Assembly: GCA_031272155.1 (NCBI GenBank)
Contig: JAISUI010000023.1
Span: forward strand, 1 to 45,305
Length of the DNA stretch: 45,305 nt
DNA from: Tannerella sp.
GTDB lineage: Bacteria > Bacteroidota > Bacteroidia > Bacteroidales > Tannerellaceae
Direction of reading: 5' to 3'
The position numbers and the translations under genes were made by a program. Below the pieces are notes generated by a model. The model was given only the letters and a program-made list of their open reading frames with translations. It had not been told where the DNA came from and made no database searches. This document shows positions 33,402 to 42,546 of the stretch, piece by piece. Positions within the stretch are counted from its first letter, which is position 1; every line of letters begins with the position of its first letter.

Positions 33402-34982
33402 ATGAAGAAGATTCTTTTTATTTGGATGTGCCTGATTCCACTTCTGATGGCAGGACAAAATTTCAAGTCCGTTTATGACAGCGAAGATGTGACGGAATGT
33501 ACATCCGTCACGGTCGGGAAGGATGCTTCGGCTGATGGTTCCGTTATGACTTCACATGCAGACGATAGTCGGCGTACGCGGACAAATATCACCGTCATAC
33601 CAGCCCAGGATCATCCCAAAGGAGCGATGAAAACACTTTATCGCCGTGTTGTGGCGCCTGACGAAAAAGGTCGTATGCCGCATTACCGGATGGTTGAAAC
33701 GGGTCAGATACCTGAGGTGGAGCATACTTTTCAGTATTTCAACACGGCTTATCCATGTATGAACGAGAAACAATTGGCTATTGGCGAATCTACTTTCGGT
33801 GGCAGGCCTGAGTGTCGTGCCGATACGGGATTGATTGATTGCGGCGCCCTTTGCATGTTGATGCTGGAACGTTGCTCGACTGCCCGTCAAGCCATCCGGA
33901 CTGCCGGCGAACTTTTGGAGCGCTACGGATGGAACGACGGTGGCGAATGTCTGACGATTGCAGACAAAAATGAAGTATGGCATCTTGAAATCGTTGGTCC
34001 GGGGAAAAAGAAAACAGGCGCCGTCTGGGTTGCTCAACGAGTGCCGGATGGGCACGTGTCCGTCAATGCCAACGCCTCAAGAATTGAGGAGATTGATTTG
34101 AAAAACAAGGATTTTTTTATGGCTTCATCCAATATTTTTTCGGTTGCGGAGGCCAACGGATGGTACGATCCCAAAAAGGAAATCTTCCGTTTTGCATACG
34201 TTTACGCTCCCTCAACACGCACGTCGTTGCTGTGTCGCCGCCGCGAGTGGCGAGTATTCAATTTGCTTGCGCCTTCGCTTGGCCTGAATCCTAACAGTGA
34301 ACATTATCCGTTTTCGGTTAAACCTGATTCATTAATTAAGAAAGAAGATATGGTGCGGGTATTCAAGGACTATTATGCAGGAACGGAATTTGATTTGCGA
34401 AACACGCTGACTGTAGCGAATGACAGCGGTCGGATCGTTGTTTCGCCGTTGGCCAGCCCGTTTATGAAGCCTGATGAACTGAAATTGTACAAAATTCGCA
34501 ACGAACGCGCGATCGCAGTGTATTATACAATCTATGCTACAATCCTGCAGTGCCGCTCATGGATGCCGGACGAAGCGGGTGGATTGTGCTGGTTTGCACT
34601 TGATAATGTCGCCTCGTCGGTCTATGTGCCTTTTTACGGAAGCGTCAGGGATTTGCCTGTGACTTATCGGACGGATGGACGCGAAACGGGCTTCAGTCGC
34701 GAGGCCGCCTGGTGGGCGTTCAACCGATTAGGAACGCTTGCGGCTAAACGATGGGGCGAGATGCACGTCGTTGTGGACAGTGTTTGGATGCCGATGCAGG
34801 CTGAACTGTTTGGAAAACAGAAAGAAATAGAAGATGAAGCGCTCACGCTGCTGAAACAAAACAAGCGTGCCGAAGCGATAGATTTTTTGACAAAATATAG
34901 CAATGACTGTGGGAACCGTGCGGTTGAAATAGCGTGGAAAACAGGCGATTATATCTGGACTACTTTTGATGGGCTGTGGTAG
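33402..34982 (+). CDS. C69-family dipeptidase, exported
   Basis: 526 residues. Residues 1-19 are a signal peptide ending in LMAGQ; a short propeptide up to Glu32 follows. Cys33 in ECTSVTVGKDASADGS is the expected N-terminal nucleophile of this Ntn-hydrolase family. Other family blocks are AIGESTFGGRPE, LIDCGALCMLMLERC, and GGECLTIADKNEVWHLEIVG. It should cleave dipeptides or short peptides after self-processing. It lies 41 bases downstream of GH106 with no clear promoter, so it is probably the third gene of the operon. A peptidase in a glycan operon may process glycopeptide fragments, which is speculation. Confidence 0.93.
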   Translation: MKKILFIWMCLIPLLMAGQNFKSVYDSEDVTECTSVTVGKDASADGSVMTSHADDSRRTRTNITVIPAQDHPKGAMKTLYRRVVAPDEKGRMPHYRMVETGQIPEVEHTFQYFNTAYPCMNEKQLAIGESTFGGRPECRADTGLIDCGALCMLMLERCSTARQAIRTAGELLERYGWNDGGECLTIADKNEVWHLEIVGPGKKKTGAVWVAQRVPDGHVSVNANASRIEEIDLKNKDFFMASSNIFSVAEANGWYDPKKEIFRFAYVYAPSTRTSLLCRRREWRVFNLLAPSLGLNPNSEHYPFSVKPDSLIKKEDMVRVFKDYYAGTEFDLRNTLTVANDSGRIVVSPLASPFMKPDELKLYKIRNERAIAVYYTIYATILQCRSWMPDEAGGLCWFALDNVASSVYVPFYGSVRDLPVTYRTDGRETGFSREAAWWAFNRLGTLAAKRWGEMHVVVDSVWMPMQAELFGKQKEIEDEALTLLKQNKRAEAIDFLTKYSNDCGNRAVEIAWKTGDYIWTTFDGLW

Positions 34983-35076
34983 TTTTTTGACTGAACAGAT
35001 GATGAAAGATGAATGGATTTTTTGAAACGGCAAAAGGTTCGTGAAAAAAAGATTCAGACTTATAACCGTAAAAACG

Positions 35077-35108
35077 CTTGGCGTTTCTGTAAAAAACAAT
35101 TACCTTTG
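35077..35108 (+). promoter_or_regulatory. promoter of aspS
   Basis: -33 CTTG (35077-35080, one mismatch), exactly 20 bp, -7 TACCTTTG (35101-35108), 39 bases before the ATG. A small hairpin AAACGC-TTG-GCGTTT (35072-35086) overlaps the -33 element. Confidence 0.75.
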
Positions 35109-35147
35109 CCGACTATAATTTCAAGAAATCAAACAGGACAAAAATAT

Positions 35148-36902
35148 ATGTATCGAACAAATACTTGTGGCGAATTACGCCTTGCTCATGAAGGTCAGAC
35201 TGTTACATTGGCTGGCTGGGTGCAGCGCATCCGTAAAATGGGCGGTATGACTTTTATTGACCTTCGTGATCGCTATGGCATCACGCAGTTGGTGTTTAAC
35301 GAAGCGTTGGACGCATCTTTGTGCGAGCAGGCTAACAAAACAGGCCGTGAATATGTTGTTCAGGCAAAGGGCGTGGTAAGTGAGCGCACGAATAAAAATG
35401 CAAACCTGCCGACAGGCGATATTGAAATTATCGTGTCGGAACTGCATATACTGAACGAATCAGCTACGCCGCCGTTTACGATTGAGGATGAGACAGATGG
35501 CGGCGATGACCTGCGGATGAAATATCGCTACCTTGATTTGCGACGCAATGTGGTGCGTGCCAATCTGGAAATGCGTCATCGGATGGCATTTGAAGTGCGT
35601 CATTACTTGAGCGAACAGGGTTTTTTAGAGGTGGAAACGCCGGTGCTTGTCAATTCTACGCCTGAAGGTGCACGTGATTTTGTTGTGCCGTCGCGTATGA
35701 ATCCGGGTATGTTTTACGCTTTACCCCAATCGCCTCAAACCTTAAAGCAATTGCTGATGGTGTCGGGTTTTGATCGTTATTTTCAGATTGTCAAATGTTT
35801 TCGAGATGAAGATCTTCGCGCCGACCGCCAGCCGGAATTTACGCAGATTGACTGCGAGATGAGTTTTGTGGAACAGGAAGATGTGCTTGCACTTTTTGAA
35901 GGCATGACAAAACACTTGTTCCGGACGATCCGGAATGTTGAACTGAATGAAGCGTTTCCGCGGATTACATGGCATGATGCGATGAAATACTATGGTTCGG
36001 ATAAGCCCGATATGCGGTTTGAAATGAAATTTGTTGAACTGGCGGATGTATTGAAAGGGCATGGATTTGCAGTTTTCGACAGCGCTGCCTATATCGGCGG
36101 GATTTGTGCGGAAGGGGCGGCCGCGTTTACCCGCAAGCAATTGGACGAACTGACAGAATTTGTGCGTCGTCCTCAAATCGGTGCGAAAGGGATGGTTTAT
36201 GCTCGCATTGAGCCGGACGGCAATGTGAAGTCAAGCGTAGATAAGTTCTATTCGCAAGATGTATTGCAGGCTTTAAAAAATGTCATGCAGGCTAAACCGG
36301 GCGATTTGATCCTGATTCTTTCCGGCGATGATGCCAATAAAACCCGTAAACAACTAAGTGAGTTGCGTTTAGAAATGGGCAACCGGTTGAATTTACGCGA
36401 CAGGAATCAGTTTGCCTGTCTGTGGGTAGTAGATTTCCCATTACTCGAATGGGATGAGGAAACGCAACGATATTATGCTATGCATCATCCTTTTACATCA
36501 CCGAAGCCGGAAGATATTCCATTGCTTGACACTTGTCCGGGATCAGTCCGTGCCAATGCTTATGATATGGTAATCAATGGAGTAGAAGTGGGTGGCGGCT
36601 CTATCCGTATCCATGACAGCCGTTTGCAGGATAAGATGTTTTGTCTGTTAGGTTTCACGGAGGAACGGGCGCAGGAACAATTCGGATTCCTGATGAACGC
36701 ATTCCGCTACGGAGCGCCGCCGCATGGCGGTATTGCCTATGGATTGGATCGCTGGGTATCCTTATTTACGGGATTAGATTCCATTCGCGATTGTATTGCG
36801 TTTCCCAAAAACAATTCCGGTCGCGATGTGATGCTTGATGCACCTTCTGTGCTCGACGACGAACAATTGAAGGAATTATGCCTCCGAGTTGAAAATGAAT
36901 AA
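35148..36902 (+). CDS. aspS: aspartyl-tRNA synthetase
   Basis: 584 residues from ATG 35148. The frame is open further upstream, but that part contains the promoter. The N-terminal OB fold ([39 protein letters not shown]) binds the anticodon. Class II motifs are motif 1 [20 protein letters not shown], motif 2 [18 protein letters not shown] and motif 3 [15 protein letters not shown] bacterial GAD insertion lies between motifs 2 and 3. Full length and intact. It shares its direction with the nif3-like gene 21 bases later. Confidence 0.98.
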   Translation: MYRTNTCGELRLAHEGQTVTLAGWVQRIRKMGGMTFIDLRDRYGITQLVFNEALDASLCEQANKTGREYVVQAKGVVSERTNKNANLPTGDIEIIVSELHILNESATPPFTIEDETDGGDDLRMKYRYLDLRRNVVRANLEMRHRMAFEVRHYLSEQGFLEVETPVLVNSTPEGARDFVVPSRMNPGMFYALPQSPQTLKQLLMVSGFDRYFQIVKCFRDEDLRADRQPEFTQIDCEMSFVEQEDVLALFEGMTKHLFRTIRNVELNEAFPRITWHDAMKYYGSDKPDMRFEMKFVELADVLKGHGFAVFDSAAYIGGICAEGAAAFTRKQLDELTEFVRRPQIGAKGMVYARIEPDGNVKSSVDKFYSQDVLQALKNVMQAKPGDLILILSGDDANKTRKQLSELRLEMGNRLNLRDRNQFACLWVVDFPLLEWDEETQRYYAMHHPFTSPKPEDIPLLDTCPGSVRANAYDMVINGVEVGGGSIRIHDSRLQDKMFCLLGFTEERAQEQFGFLMNAFRYGAPPHGGIAYGLDRWVSLFTGLDSIRDCIAFPKNNSGRDVMLDAPSVLDDEQLKELCLRVENE

Positions 36903-36923
36903 AAAACAATATATTTAAATATA

Positions 36924-38021
36924 ATGTTGCGTATCAAGGATATTTTGAAAGAGATTGAGCGATTTGCACCTGTTCCTTTGCAGGAGAGTTATGATAATGC
37001 GGGCGTGCAGGCAGGGAATGTTCAGCAGGAGGCGAGTGGTGCGCTGGTGTGCTTGGATGTGACAGAAAAAGTTGTGGATGAGGCGATTGATCTCGGATAT
37101 AACCTGATTGTTTCCCATCATCCGTTGCTATTCAAGCCCATACGATCGCTGACGGGAGCGAATTATATTGAACGATGCCTGATAAACGCTTGTCGGCAGG
37201 ACATCGTGATTTATGCAGCTCATACCAATCTGGACAATGCGTATGGGGGCGTTAATTATAAATTGGCATCGTTGCTGGGGCTTCAGAATGTACGCATCCT
37301 CAGTCCAAAGAAGGAAAGCCTTGTCAAATTGGTAACATTTGTTCCCGAATCGTACGCTGATGCTGTGCGTGCAGCGTTGTTCAACGTGGGCGCGGGTAAT
37401 ATTGGGAATTATGATTCATGCAGTTTTAATGCGTCTGGCACGGGCACTTTCCGTGCGTCGGAAGGTTGTCGTCCATTCACCGGTGCGATCGGCGAACTGC
37501 ATCATGAACAGGAAATTCGTATTGAAACGATCCTCCCGTCCTATCTTCAGCCGGCGGTGCGGCGGGCGTTGCTCTCCGTGCATCCTTATGAAGAACCGGC
37601 GTATGATTTTTATCCGTTGCAAAACACATGGAAACAGGCCGGTTCGGGTGTTGTAGGTGAATTGCCGGAAGAAGAAGACGAATTGAATATTCTCCAGCAA
37701 ATCAAAGAAACATTGAATGTTGAATGTATAAAACATTCGTCCCTGACAGGACGCGCTATTCGTGAAGTGGCCATTTGCGGGGGGAGCGGAGCGTTTCTTA
37801 TCCCGGAAGCCATTGCTTATGGGGCGGATATTTTTATCACCGGCGAAGCAAAATATAACGATTTCCTTGATGTAGAGGATAAAATTCTGCTGGCCGTAAC
37901 AGGTCATTATGAAAGTGAGTTATGCACAAAAGATATTTTGTATGACATTATATCAAAAAAATTTCCTACCTTTGCGGCGCAAATTTCAAAAACGAGTTCA
38001 AATCCGGTTAAATACATATAG
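36924..38021 (+). CDS. Nif3-like dinuclear metal-centre protein (YbgI family)
   Basis: 365 residues. Metal ligands are visible: HH at 65-66 in IVSHHPLLF, D104 in HTNLDNAYGG, and the C-terminal GHYESE. The middle (about 125-235) is the PII/CutA-like insert found in the longer form of the family. The protein forms toroidal hexamers with a dinuclear metal site; annotation as GTP cyclohydrolase I type 2 is used for some members, but the biological role is not settled. It is 21 bases after aspS. The promoter-like TACCTTTG for the next gene lies inside its C-terminal codons. Confidence 0.92.
   Translation: MLRIKDILKEIERFAPVPLQESYDNAGVQAGNVQQEASGALVCLDVTEKVVDEAIDLGYNLIVSHHPLLFKPIRSLTGANYIERCLINACRQDIVIYAAHTNLDNAYGGVNYKLASLLGLQNVRILSPKKESLVKLVTFVPESYADAVRAALFNVGAGNIGNYDSCSFNASGTGTFRASEGCRPFTGAIGELHHEQEIRIETILPSYLQPAVRRALLSVHPYEEPAYDFYPLQNTWKQAGSGVVGELPEEEDELNILQQIKETLNVECIKHSSLTGRAIREVAICGGSGAFLIPEAIAYGADIFITGEAKYNDFLDVEDKILLAVTGHYESELCTKDILYDIISKKFPTFAAQISKTSSNPVKYI
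37967..37974 (+). promoter_or_regulatory. -7 element of the zinc-ribbon gene, inside the nif3-like gene
   Basis: TACCTTTG followed by CGGCGCAAA. The same downstream word follows the -7 of the E2 gene at 45122-45129. The nearest TTTG upstream (37937-37940) is 26 bp away, which is too far for a classical -33. Confidence 0.5.
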
Positions 38022-38025
38022 AGAC

Positions 38026-38787
38026 ATGAGTAAGAAGAAAGAAGTTACGGAAAATAAGGAATATACCGTTGAAGAGCGGTTGCGTTCACTGTATCAACTC
38101 CAGACGATTGTGACGGAAATTGATAAGATTAAAACCCTGCGCGGTGAATTACCGTTGGAGGTGCAAGACCTGGAAGATGAAATCGCCGGTCTGGAAACGC
38201 GCGTCCAGAACTATCAGCATGAAATCGAGGAGTACAAAAATGCGGTTGTCGCCCAGAAGAATAAAGCTGCCGAGTCATCCAAATTGATAGAACGCTATAA
38301 GACGCAATTGGATAACGTGCGCAATAACAGAGAGTTCGATAATCTATCCAAGGAAATTGAATTTCAGGGTTTGGAAGTGGAGTTTGCGGAAAAGAAAATC
38401 CGTGAATTTAATGCCGCCATCGAGTTGAAAAAAGAAGAAATTAAAAACAGTAAAGAAATCTTAGATGGTCGCAAAATAGATTTGTCGGTAAAAAAAGACG
38501 AATTGGACGAGATTATTTCCGAAACCCGTCATGAAGAAGACAAGTTGCGGGAAAAAGCCAAAAAGTTGGAAGATACAATAGAACCTCGTTTGCTGATGGC
38601 TTTCAAGCGCATTCGCAAAGGCGCCCATAATGGACTAGCCGTGGTTGACATTCAGCGTGATGCTTGTGGCGGTTGCTTCAATAAGATCCCGCCACAGAAA
38701 CAGATGGATATCAAATTGCGAAAGAAAATTATCGTTTGCGAATATTGCGGTCGAATCATGCTCGACCCTGATATGACTCAGAAATAA
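38026..38787 (+). CDS. coiled-coil zinc-ribbon protein (C4-type)
   Basis: 253 residues from ATG 38026, 4 bases after the nif3-like stop. Residues about 10-190 are a long coiled coil (VEERLRSLYQLQTIVTEIDK, LEDEIAGLETRVQ). The C-terminus has two CxxC pairs, CGGCFNKIPPQ and CEYCGRIM, a C4 zinc ribbon of the zf-RING_7/DUF164 type. This protein is widely linked to the nif3-like gene in bacteria; its function is unknown, with nucleic-acid binding suspected. The frame is open 117 bases further up but overlaps the nif3 gene. Confidence 0.9.
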   Translation: MSKKKEVTENKEYTVEERLRSLYQLQTIVTEIDKIKTLRGELPLEVQDLEDEIAGLETRVQNYQHEIEEYKNAVVAQKNKAAESSKLIERYKTQLDNVRNNREFDNLSKEIEFQGLEVEFAEKKIREFNAAIELKKEEIKNSKEILDGRKIDLSVKKDELDEIISETRHEEDKLREKAKKLEDTIEPRLLMAFKRIRKGAHNGLAVVDIQRDACGGCFNKIPPQKQMDIKLRKKIIVCEYCGRIMLDPDMTQK

Positions 38788-38860
38788 GAAACCGTATCCA
38801 GCGCATCTACGTTACCGGACGTTCTCTATAAGCGCTGAATATGTTTATATTCATTTTATT

Positions 38861-40180
38861 ATGCTCTGTACTATTCGCGCCTATATTGAGAAAAACCGGC
38901 TGATTCAACCGGATGACAAGATAATTGTCGGCCTCAGTGGAGGTGCGGATTCGGTGGCTTTACTTCATCTTTTGGTGCGGTTGGGTTATTCGTGTATTGC
39001 CGCACACTGCAACTTTCACTTACGTGGCGAAGAATCGGATGGCGATGAAGTTTTTGCCGGTGAAGTTGCTGATTCTTTGAATGTTCCATTTTATCGCACG
39101 GATTTTGATACGGCCGGATATGCTGTGCGGCAACATATTTCCGTTGAAATGGCGGCTCGTGAACTGCGTTATCGGTGGTTTGAAGAATTGCGGATTGCCG
39201 AAAATATGCAGGCGATCGCCGTTGCCCATCATCGCGACGACAGTGTGGAAACGTGGTTGCTGAATGCAATGCGCGGGACAGGTATTCGGGGATTGTGCGG
39301 CATCCGTCCTCGAAATGGATATGTGGTGCGTCCCTTGCTGATTGTCAGCCGAAAAAATATTCTTGACTGGTTGTCGCAGGAAGGGTTGTCATACCGGACG
39401 GATACGACCAACCTCTCCGACGAATATGTGCGTAATTTTATCCGCTTGCACATCTTGCCGCTGATGGAACAGGTAAATCCTTCTGTTAAAGAGGCTATTA
39501 CGCGAACAGCAAGTCATTTGGCCGATGTGGAAAAAATCTACGACGAATGGTTGGAAGAAGAATGGATGAAGGTGATGAACGGACGGTTGCGTATATCTAT
39601 CGCTCAATTAATGCAATCGTCTGCACCGCGAACTTTGTTGTATGAAACGATCCGTCCCTACGGTTTTACGCGGATACAGACCGAAGCGGTATTTGAGGCA
39701 TTGCAGGGTATTTCCGGCAAAGTATTTGATGCTCAGGCCGCACCGTACAGGATCATTAAAGATCGTGAGTTCCTGTTGATAACGGAGAAGACAGGCAGAG
39801 ATGATACTGTCTGCTACGTGGACGAAAATGCACAGTTGACGGCGCCTGTTGCATTGAGCGTATATAAAAAGAAGGTGGACGAAGCGTTTTCTATTGAAAA
39901 AGACCCTTCTGTAGCTACGTTTGATTATGATAAACTGTCCTTCCCACTGACTTTGCGCACATGGCGAGAGGGGGACTGGTTCATCCCCTTCGGAACGAAA
40001 GGCCGTAAAAAACTGAGCGATTATTATACCGACCACAAATTCAGCCTTATACGTAAAAACCAGACTTGGCTGTTGTGCAATGGCACAGACGTTATTTGGA
40101 TAGTGGGGGAGAGGTCGGATGAACGGTACCGCGTCAGTTCTTCAACAAAAGAAGTGCTGGTCGTAAAATTTTTTGGCTAA
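38861..40180 (+). CDS. tilS: tRNA(Ile)-lysidine synthase
   Basis: 439 residues. The PP-loop SGGADS (26-31) binds ATP, and AHCNFHLRGEESDGDE and AVAHHRDDSVETWLLNAMRG are conserved motifs of the N-terminal domain. The middle and C-terminal TilS domains follow (LTLRTWREGDWFIPFGTKGR, KKLSDYYTDHKF). The enzyme makes lysidine at position 34 of the AUA-decoding tRNA and is essential. It starts 73 bases after the zinc-ribbon gene; I found no clear promoter there, so it is probably co-transcribed. Confidence 0.97.
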   Translation: MLCTIRAYIEKNRLIQPDDKIIVGLSGGADSVALLHLLVRLGYSCIAAHCNFHLRGEESDGDEVFAGEVADSLNVPFYRTDFDTAGYAVRQHISVEMAARELRYRWFEELRIAENMQAIAVAHHRDDSVETWLLNAMRGTGIRGLCGIRPRNGYVVRPLLIVSRKNILDWLSQEGLSYRTDTTNLSDEYVRNFIRLHILPLMEQVNPSVKEAITRTASHLADVEKIYDEWLEEEWMKVMNGRLRISIAQLMQSSAPRTLLYETIRPYGFTRIQTEAVFEALQGISGKVFDAQAAPYRIIKDREFLLITEKTGRDDTVCYVDENAQLTAPVALSVYKKKVDEAFSIEKDPSVATFDYDKLSFPLTLRTWREGDWFIPFGTKGRKKLSDYYTDHKFSLIRKNQTWLLCNGTDVIWIVGERSDERYRVSSSTKEVLVVKFFG

Positions 40181-40184
40181 AAAA

Positions 40185-40216
40185 TTTGTTGTATAAATAA
40201 ATTCGTTTTATCTTTG
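40185..40216 (+). promoter_or_regulatory. promoter of rho
   Basis: -33 TTTG (40185-40188), exactly 20 bp, -7 TATCTTTG (40209-40216). The start would fall at about 40222, giving a leader of about 155 bases before the rho ATG. Confidence 0.88.
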
Positions 40217-40220
40217 CAAC

Positions 40221-40239
40221 GTCTTTGAGCCTCAAAGAC
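40221..40239 (+). repeat. perfect inverted repeat at the rho transcription start
   Basis: GTCTTTGAG (40221-40229) and CTCAAAGAC (40231-40239) are a perfect 9-base inverted repeat around one C. It lies at the predicted +1 of rho, so it could be an operator on DNA or a hairpin at the 5' end of the leader RNA. Confidence 0.7.
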
Positions 40240-40376
40240 GAAACGGATTTATTCGATAGAAATAGAAAAAACAATCCTATTCATTAAATAAATTGATTTA
40301 TTAACAAAGCAAATGCGTTGTATGTGACATATACATACACAAGTTAACATCCGCGCATTTGTATCTTTATTATAAT

Positions 40377-42428
40377 ATGCAGAAATATAACATTATTGAA
40401 TTAAACGGAAAACAACTTCCGGAATTACAGACAATTGCGGAAGAATTGGGTATTAAAAAGGTTAAATCGCTGGAAAAACAGGATTTGGTTTACAAAATTC
40501 TTGACGAACAGGCTATTTCCTTGGCTGGTATCCAGATAGAAAAGGAGAAGGAGAAAGAAAAAGAAAAGGGGAAGAAGGCTCATAAAGGGAAACGAAACCC
40601 GAAGCCCCAGAAAGCTTCTGAAGGAGCAACTGTAAAATCAGATAATCAGACAAATAACACTGTGACGGTGAAAGAAAATACTGAAGCATCGGATAAGTCG
40701 GCACGCCGTCCGGGACGTCCGCCGAAAACTCAAGAACAGTCAAAGGCAGACGAACAGAAACGGCCAGCGGCTGAAACAGATAAGCCGGCGCGCCGTCCGG
40801 GACGTCCGCCGAAAACTGTGAAGACTAAAAAATCGGATACTGTTGCCGTGTCGTCTGCAGAAACGGAAAAACCGAAAGCGTCTGAACAAACTATTGAGCC
40901 TGTAATACAAGCTACTGCACCGGTTTCGACACCTCCATCCACTCCGACTCCTGAGCCGAAATCCGAATCAGTGTCCGAACCTGCACTTGTACAAGTGCAT
41001 CAGGCGGTTACCGATATATTAGTTATGCCTAAAGACGTTCCGGCGCCTGCGCCGGATGAGACGCAACAAATGTCACAAAATGCTTCCGGCAGACTTATAT
41101 TTAAACATGCAAACGATACAAACAGTGTCTTAGCTCAAGTAATGCCCGTGCAACCGACTCCGGCGCCGAAACCGGAAAAAACGGCAGAAGAACAACCACG
41201 CAGTACTCAGCAGCAAGCTTCTCATCGCCAGCAGAATACGCATGGCAAACAGGGCGGTTATAACCAACAGCGGAATGCACAGGAAAAAGCGTACGATTTT
41301 GATGGTATCCTGGTAGGAAGCGGGGTGCTCGAAATTATTCAGGAAGGATATGGATTCCTTCGTTCTTCCGACTATAATTACCTGACGTCGCCGGATGACA
41401 TTTATGTATCCCAGTCGCAAATCAAATTGTTTGGGTTGAAAACAGGCGACGTGGTAGAAGGATATATCCGTCCGCCAAAAGAAGGCGAGAAATATTTTCC
41501 ATTGGTTAAAGTGGAACATATCAATGGCAAATTGCCTGAAGAAGTGCGCGACCGTGTGCCTTTTGACCACCTGACGCCACTTTTTCCGGAAGAAAAATTC
41601 ATGCTGACCGAACGTCATTCGCCTAAAGTATTTGACCAGATTTCTGTGCGTGTGGTAGATTTGTTTTCGCCTATCGGAAAAGGACAGCGCGGTTTGATTG
41701 TAGCGCAGCCCAAAACAGGTAAAACAATGTTACTTAAAGATATAGCAAATGCCATTGCGGCCAATCATCCGGAAGTCTATATGATTGTCCTGCTGATTGA
41801 TGAGCGTCCTGAAGAAGTAACCGACATGGCGCGGAGCGTAGATGCGGAAGTGATTGCATCCACTTTTGACGAGCCGGCAGAGCGGCATGTGAAGATTGCC
41901 GACATTGTGCTGAACAAAGCAAAACGCATGGTAGAATGTGGACATGATGTCGTTATCCTCCTTGATTCCATCACGCGGCTTGCACGGGCGTACAATACGG
42001 TGCAACCGGCCTCCGGTAAAGTGCTTTCCGGTGGTGTGGACGCCAATGCACTGCAAAAACCGAAACGTTTCTTCGGCGCAGCGCGCAACATCGAAAACGG
42101 CGGTAGCCTGACCATCCTCGCTACAGCTTTGACGGAAACCGGATCGAAGATGGATGACGTTATTTTTGAGGAATTTAAAGGTACGGGCAACATGGAATTG
42201 CAGTTGGATCGTAAGCTGTCCAACAAACGTATCTATCCTGCTGTGGATATTGTTGCTTCCAGCACACGACGCGACGATTTGTTGCTGGACGATCTGACTG
42301 TCAACAGGATGTGGATTTTGCGCAAGTACCTGTCGGATATGAATTCGCTTGAAGCAATGGAATTTGTCAAGAAACAGATGGAAAATACGATTGATAATCT
42401 CGAACTCTTGGCTTCGATGAACGGATAG
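40377..42428 (+). CDS. rho: transcription termination factor Rho with long disordered insertion
   Basis: 683 residues from ATG 40377, against about 420 for E. coli Rho. Residues 1-50 are the Rho N-terminal helical domain ([20 protein letters not shown]). Residues about 50-305 are low-complexity, rich in Lys/Glu/Pro/Thr/Gln, and contain two AT-hook-like RRPGRPPKT motifs 29 residues apart. The RNA-binding cold-shock domain follows ([20 protein letters not shown]), then the ATPase with Walker [11 protein letters not shown] and [13 protein letters not shown]. The insertion is known in Bacteroides Rho, where it was reported to drive phase separation. The leader has a promoter and an inverted repeat. 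Confidence 0.97.
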   Translation: MQKYNIIELNGKQLPELQTIAEELGIKKVKSLEKQDLVYKILDEQAISLAGIQIEKEKEKEKEKGKKAHKGKRNPKPQKASEGATVKSDNQTNNTVTVKENTEASDKSARRPGRPPKTQEQSKADEQKRPAAETDKPARRPGRPPKTVKTKKSDTVAVSSAETEKPKASEQTIEPVIQATAPVSTPPSTPTPEPKSESVSEPALVQVHQAVTDILVMPKDVPAPAPDETQQMSQNASGRLIFKHANDTNSVLAQVMPVQPTPAPKPEKTAEEQPRSTQQQASHRQQNTHGKQGGYNQQRNAQEKAYDFDGILVGSGVLEIIQEGYGFLRSSDYNYLTSPDDIYVSQSQIKLFGLKTGDVVEGYIRPPKEGEKYFPLVKVEHINGKLPEEVRDRVPFDHLTPLFPEEKFMLTERHSPKVFDQISVRVVDLFSPIGKGQRGLIVAQPKTGKTMLLKDIANAIAANHPEVYMIVLLIDERPEEVTDMARSVDAEVIASTFDEPAERHVKIADIVLNKAKRMVECGHDVVILLDSITRLARAYNTVQPASGKVLSGGVDANALQKPKRFFGAARNIENGGSLTILATALTETGSKMDDVIFEEFKGTGNMELQLDRKLSNKRIYPAVDIVASSTRRDDLLLDDLTVNRMWILRKYLSDMNSLEAMEFVKKQMENTIDNLELLASMNG

Positions 42429-42488
42429 CAGAAACGAATTTCTGTAGTACTGTTGAAAATTGCGAAAGCCTGTTGTCCGAAGCAATTT

Positions 42489-42533
42489 ACTGAATGACTG
42501 AATAATTGAGTCTCAATTATTCAGTCATTCAGT
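42489..42533. terminator. large palindrome between rho and the GH95-like gene
   Basis: A 22-bp perfect inverted repeat (42489-42510 with 42512-42533) around a single T. The stem is AT-rich and contains TGAATGACTGAAT. It lies 60 bases after the rho stop and 14 bases after the GH95-like stop on the other strand, so it probably ends both transcripts. There is no long T run, only TATATATATA, so it is not a classical intrinsic terminator. Confidence 0.7.
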
Positions 42534-42546
42534 TATATATATATAA

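Noticed and set aside
40166..40187. AT-rich inverted repeat AAATTTTTT/AAAAAATTT at the tilS stop as a terminator
   Set aside because: The stem is only A/T pairs and overlaps the rho -33 element; it is too weak to call.
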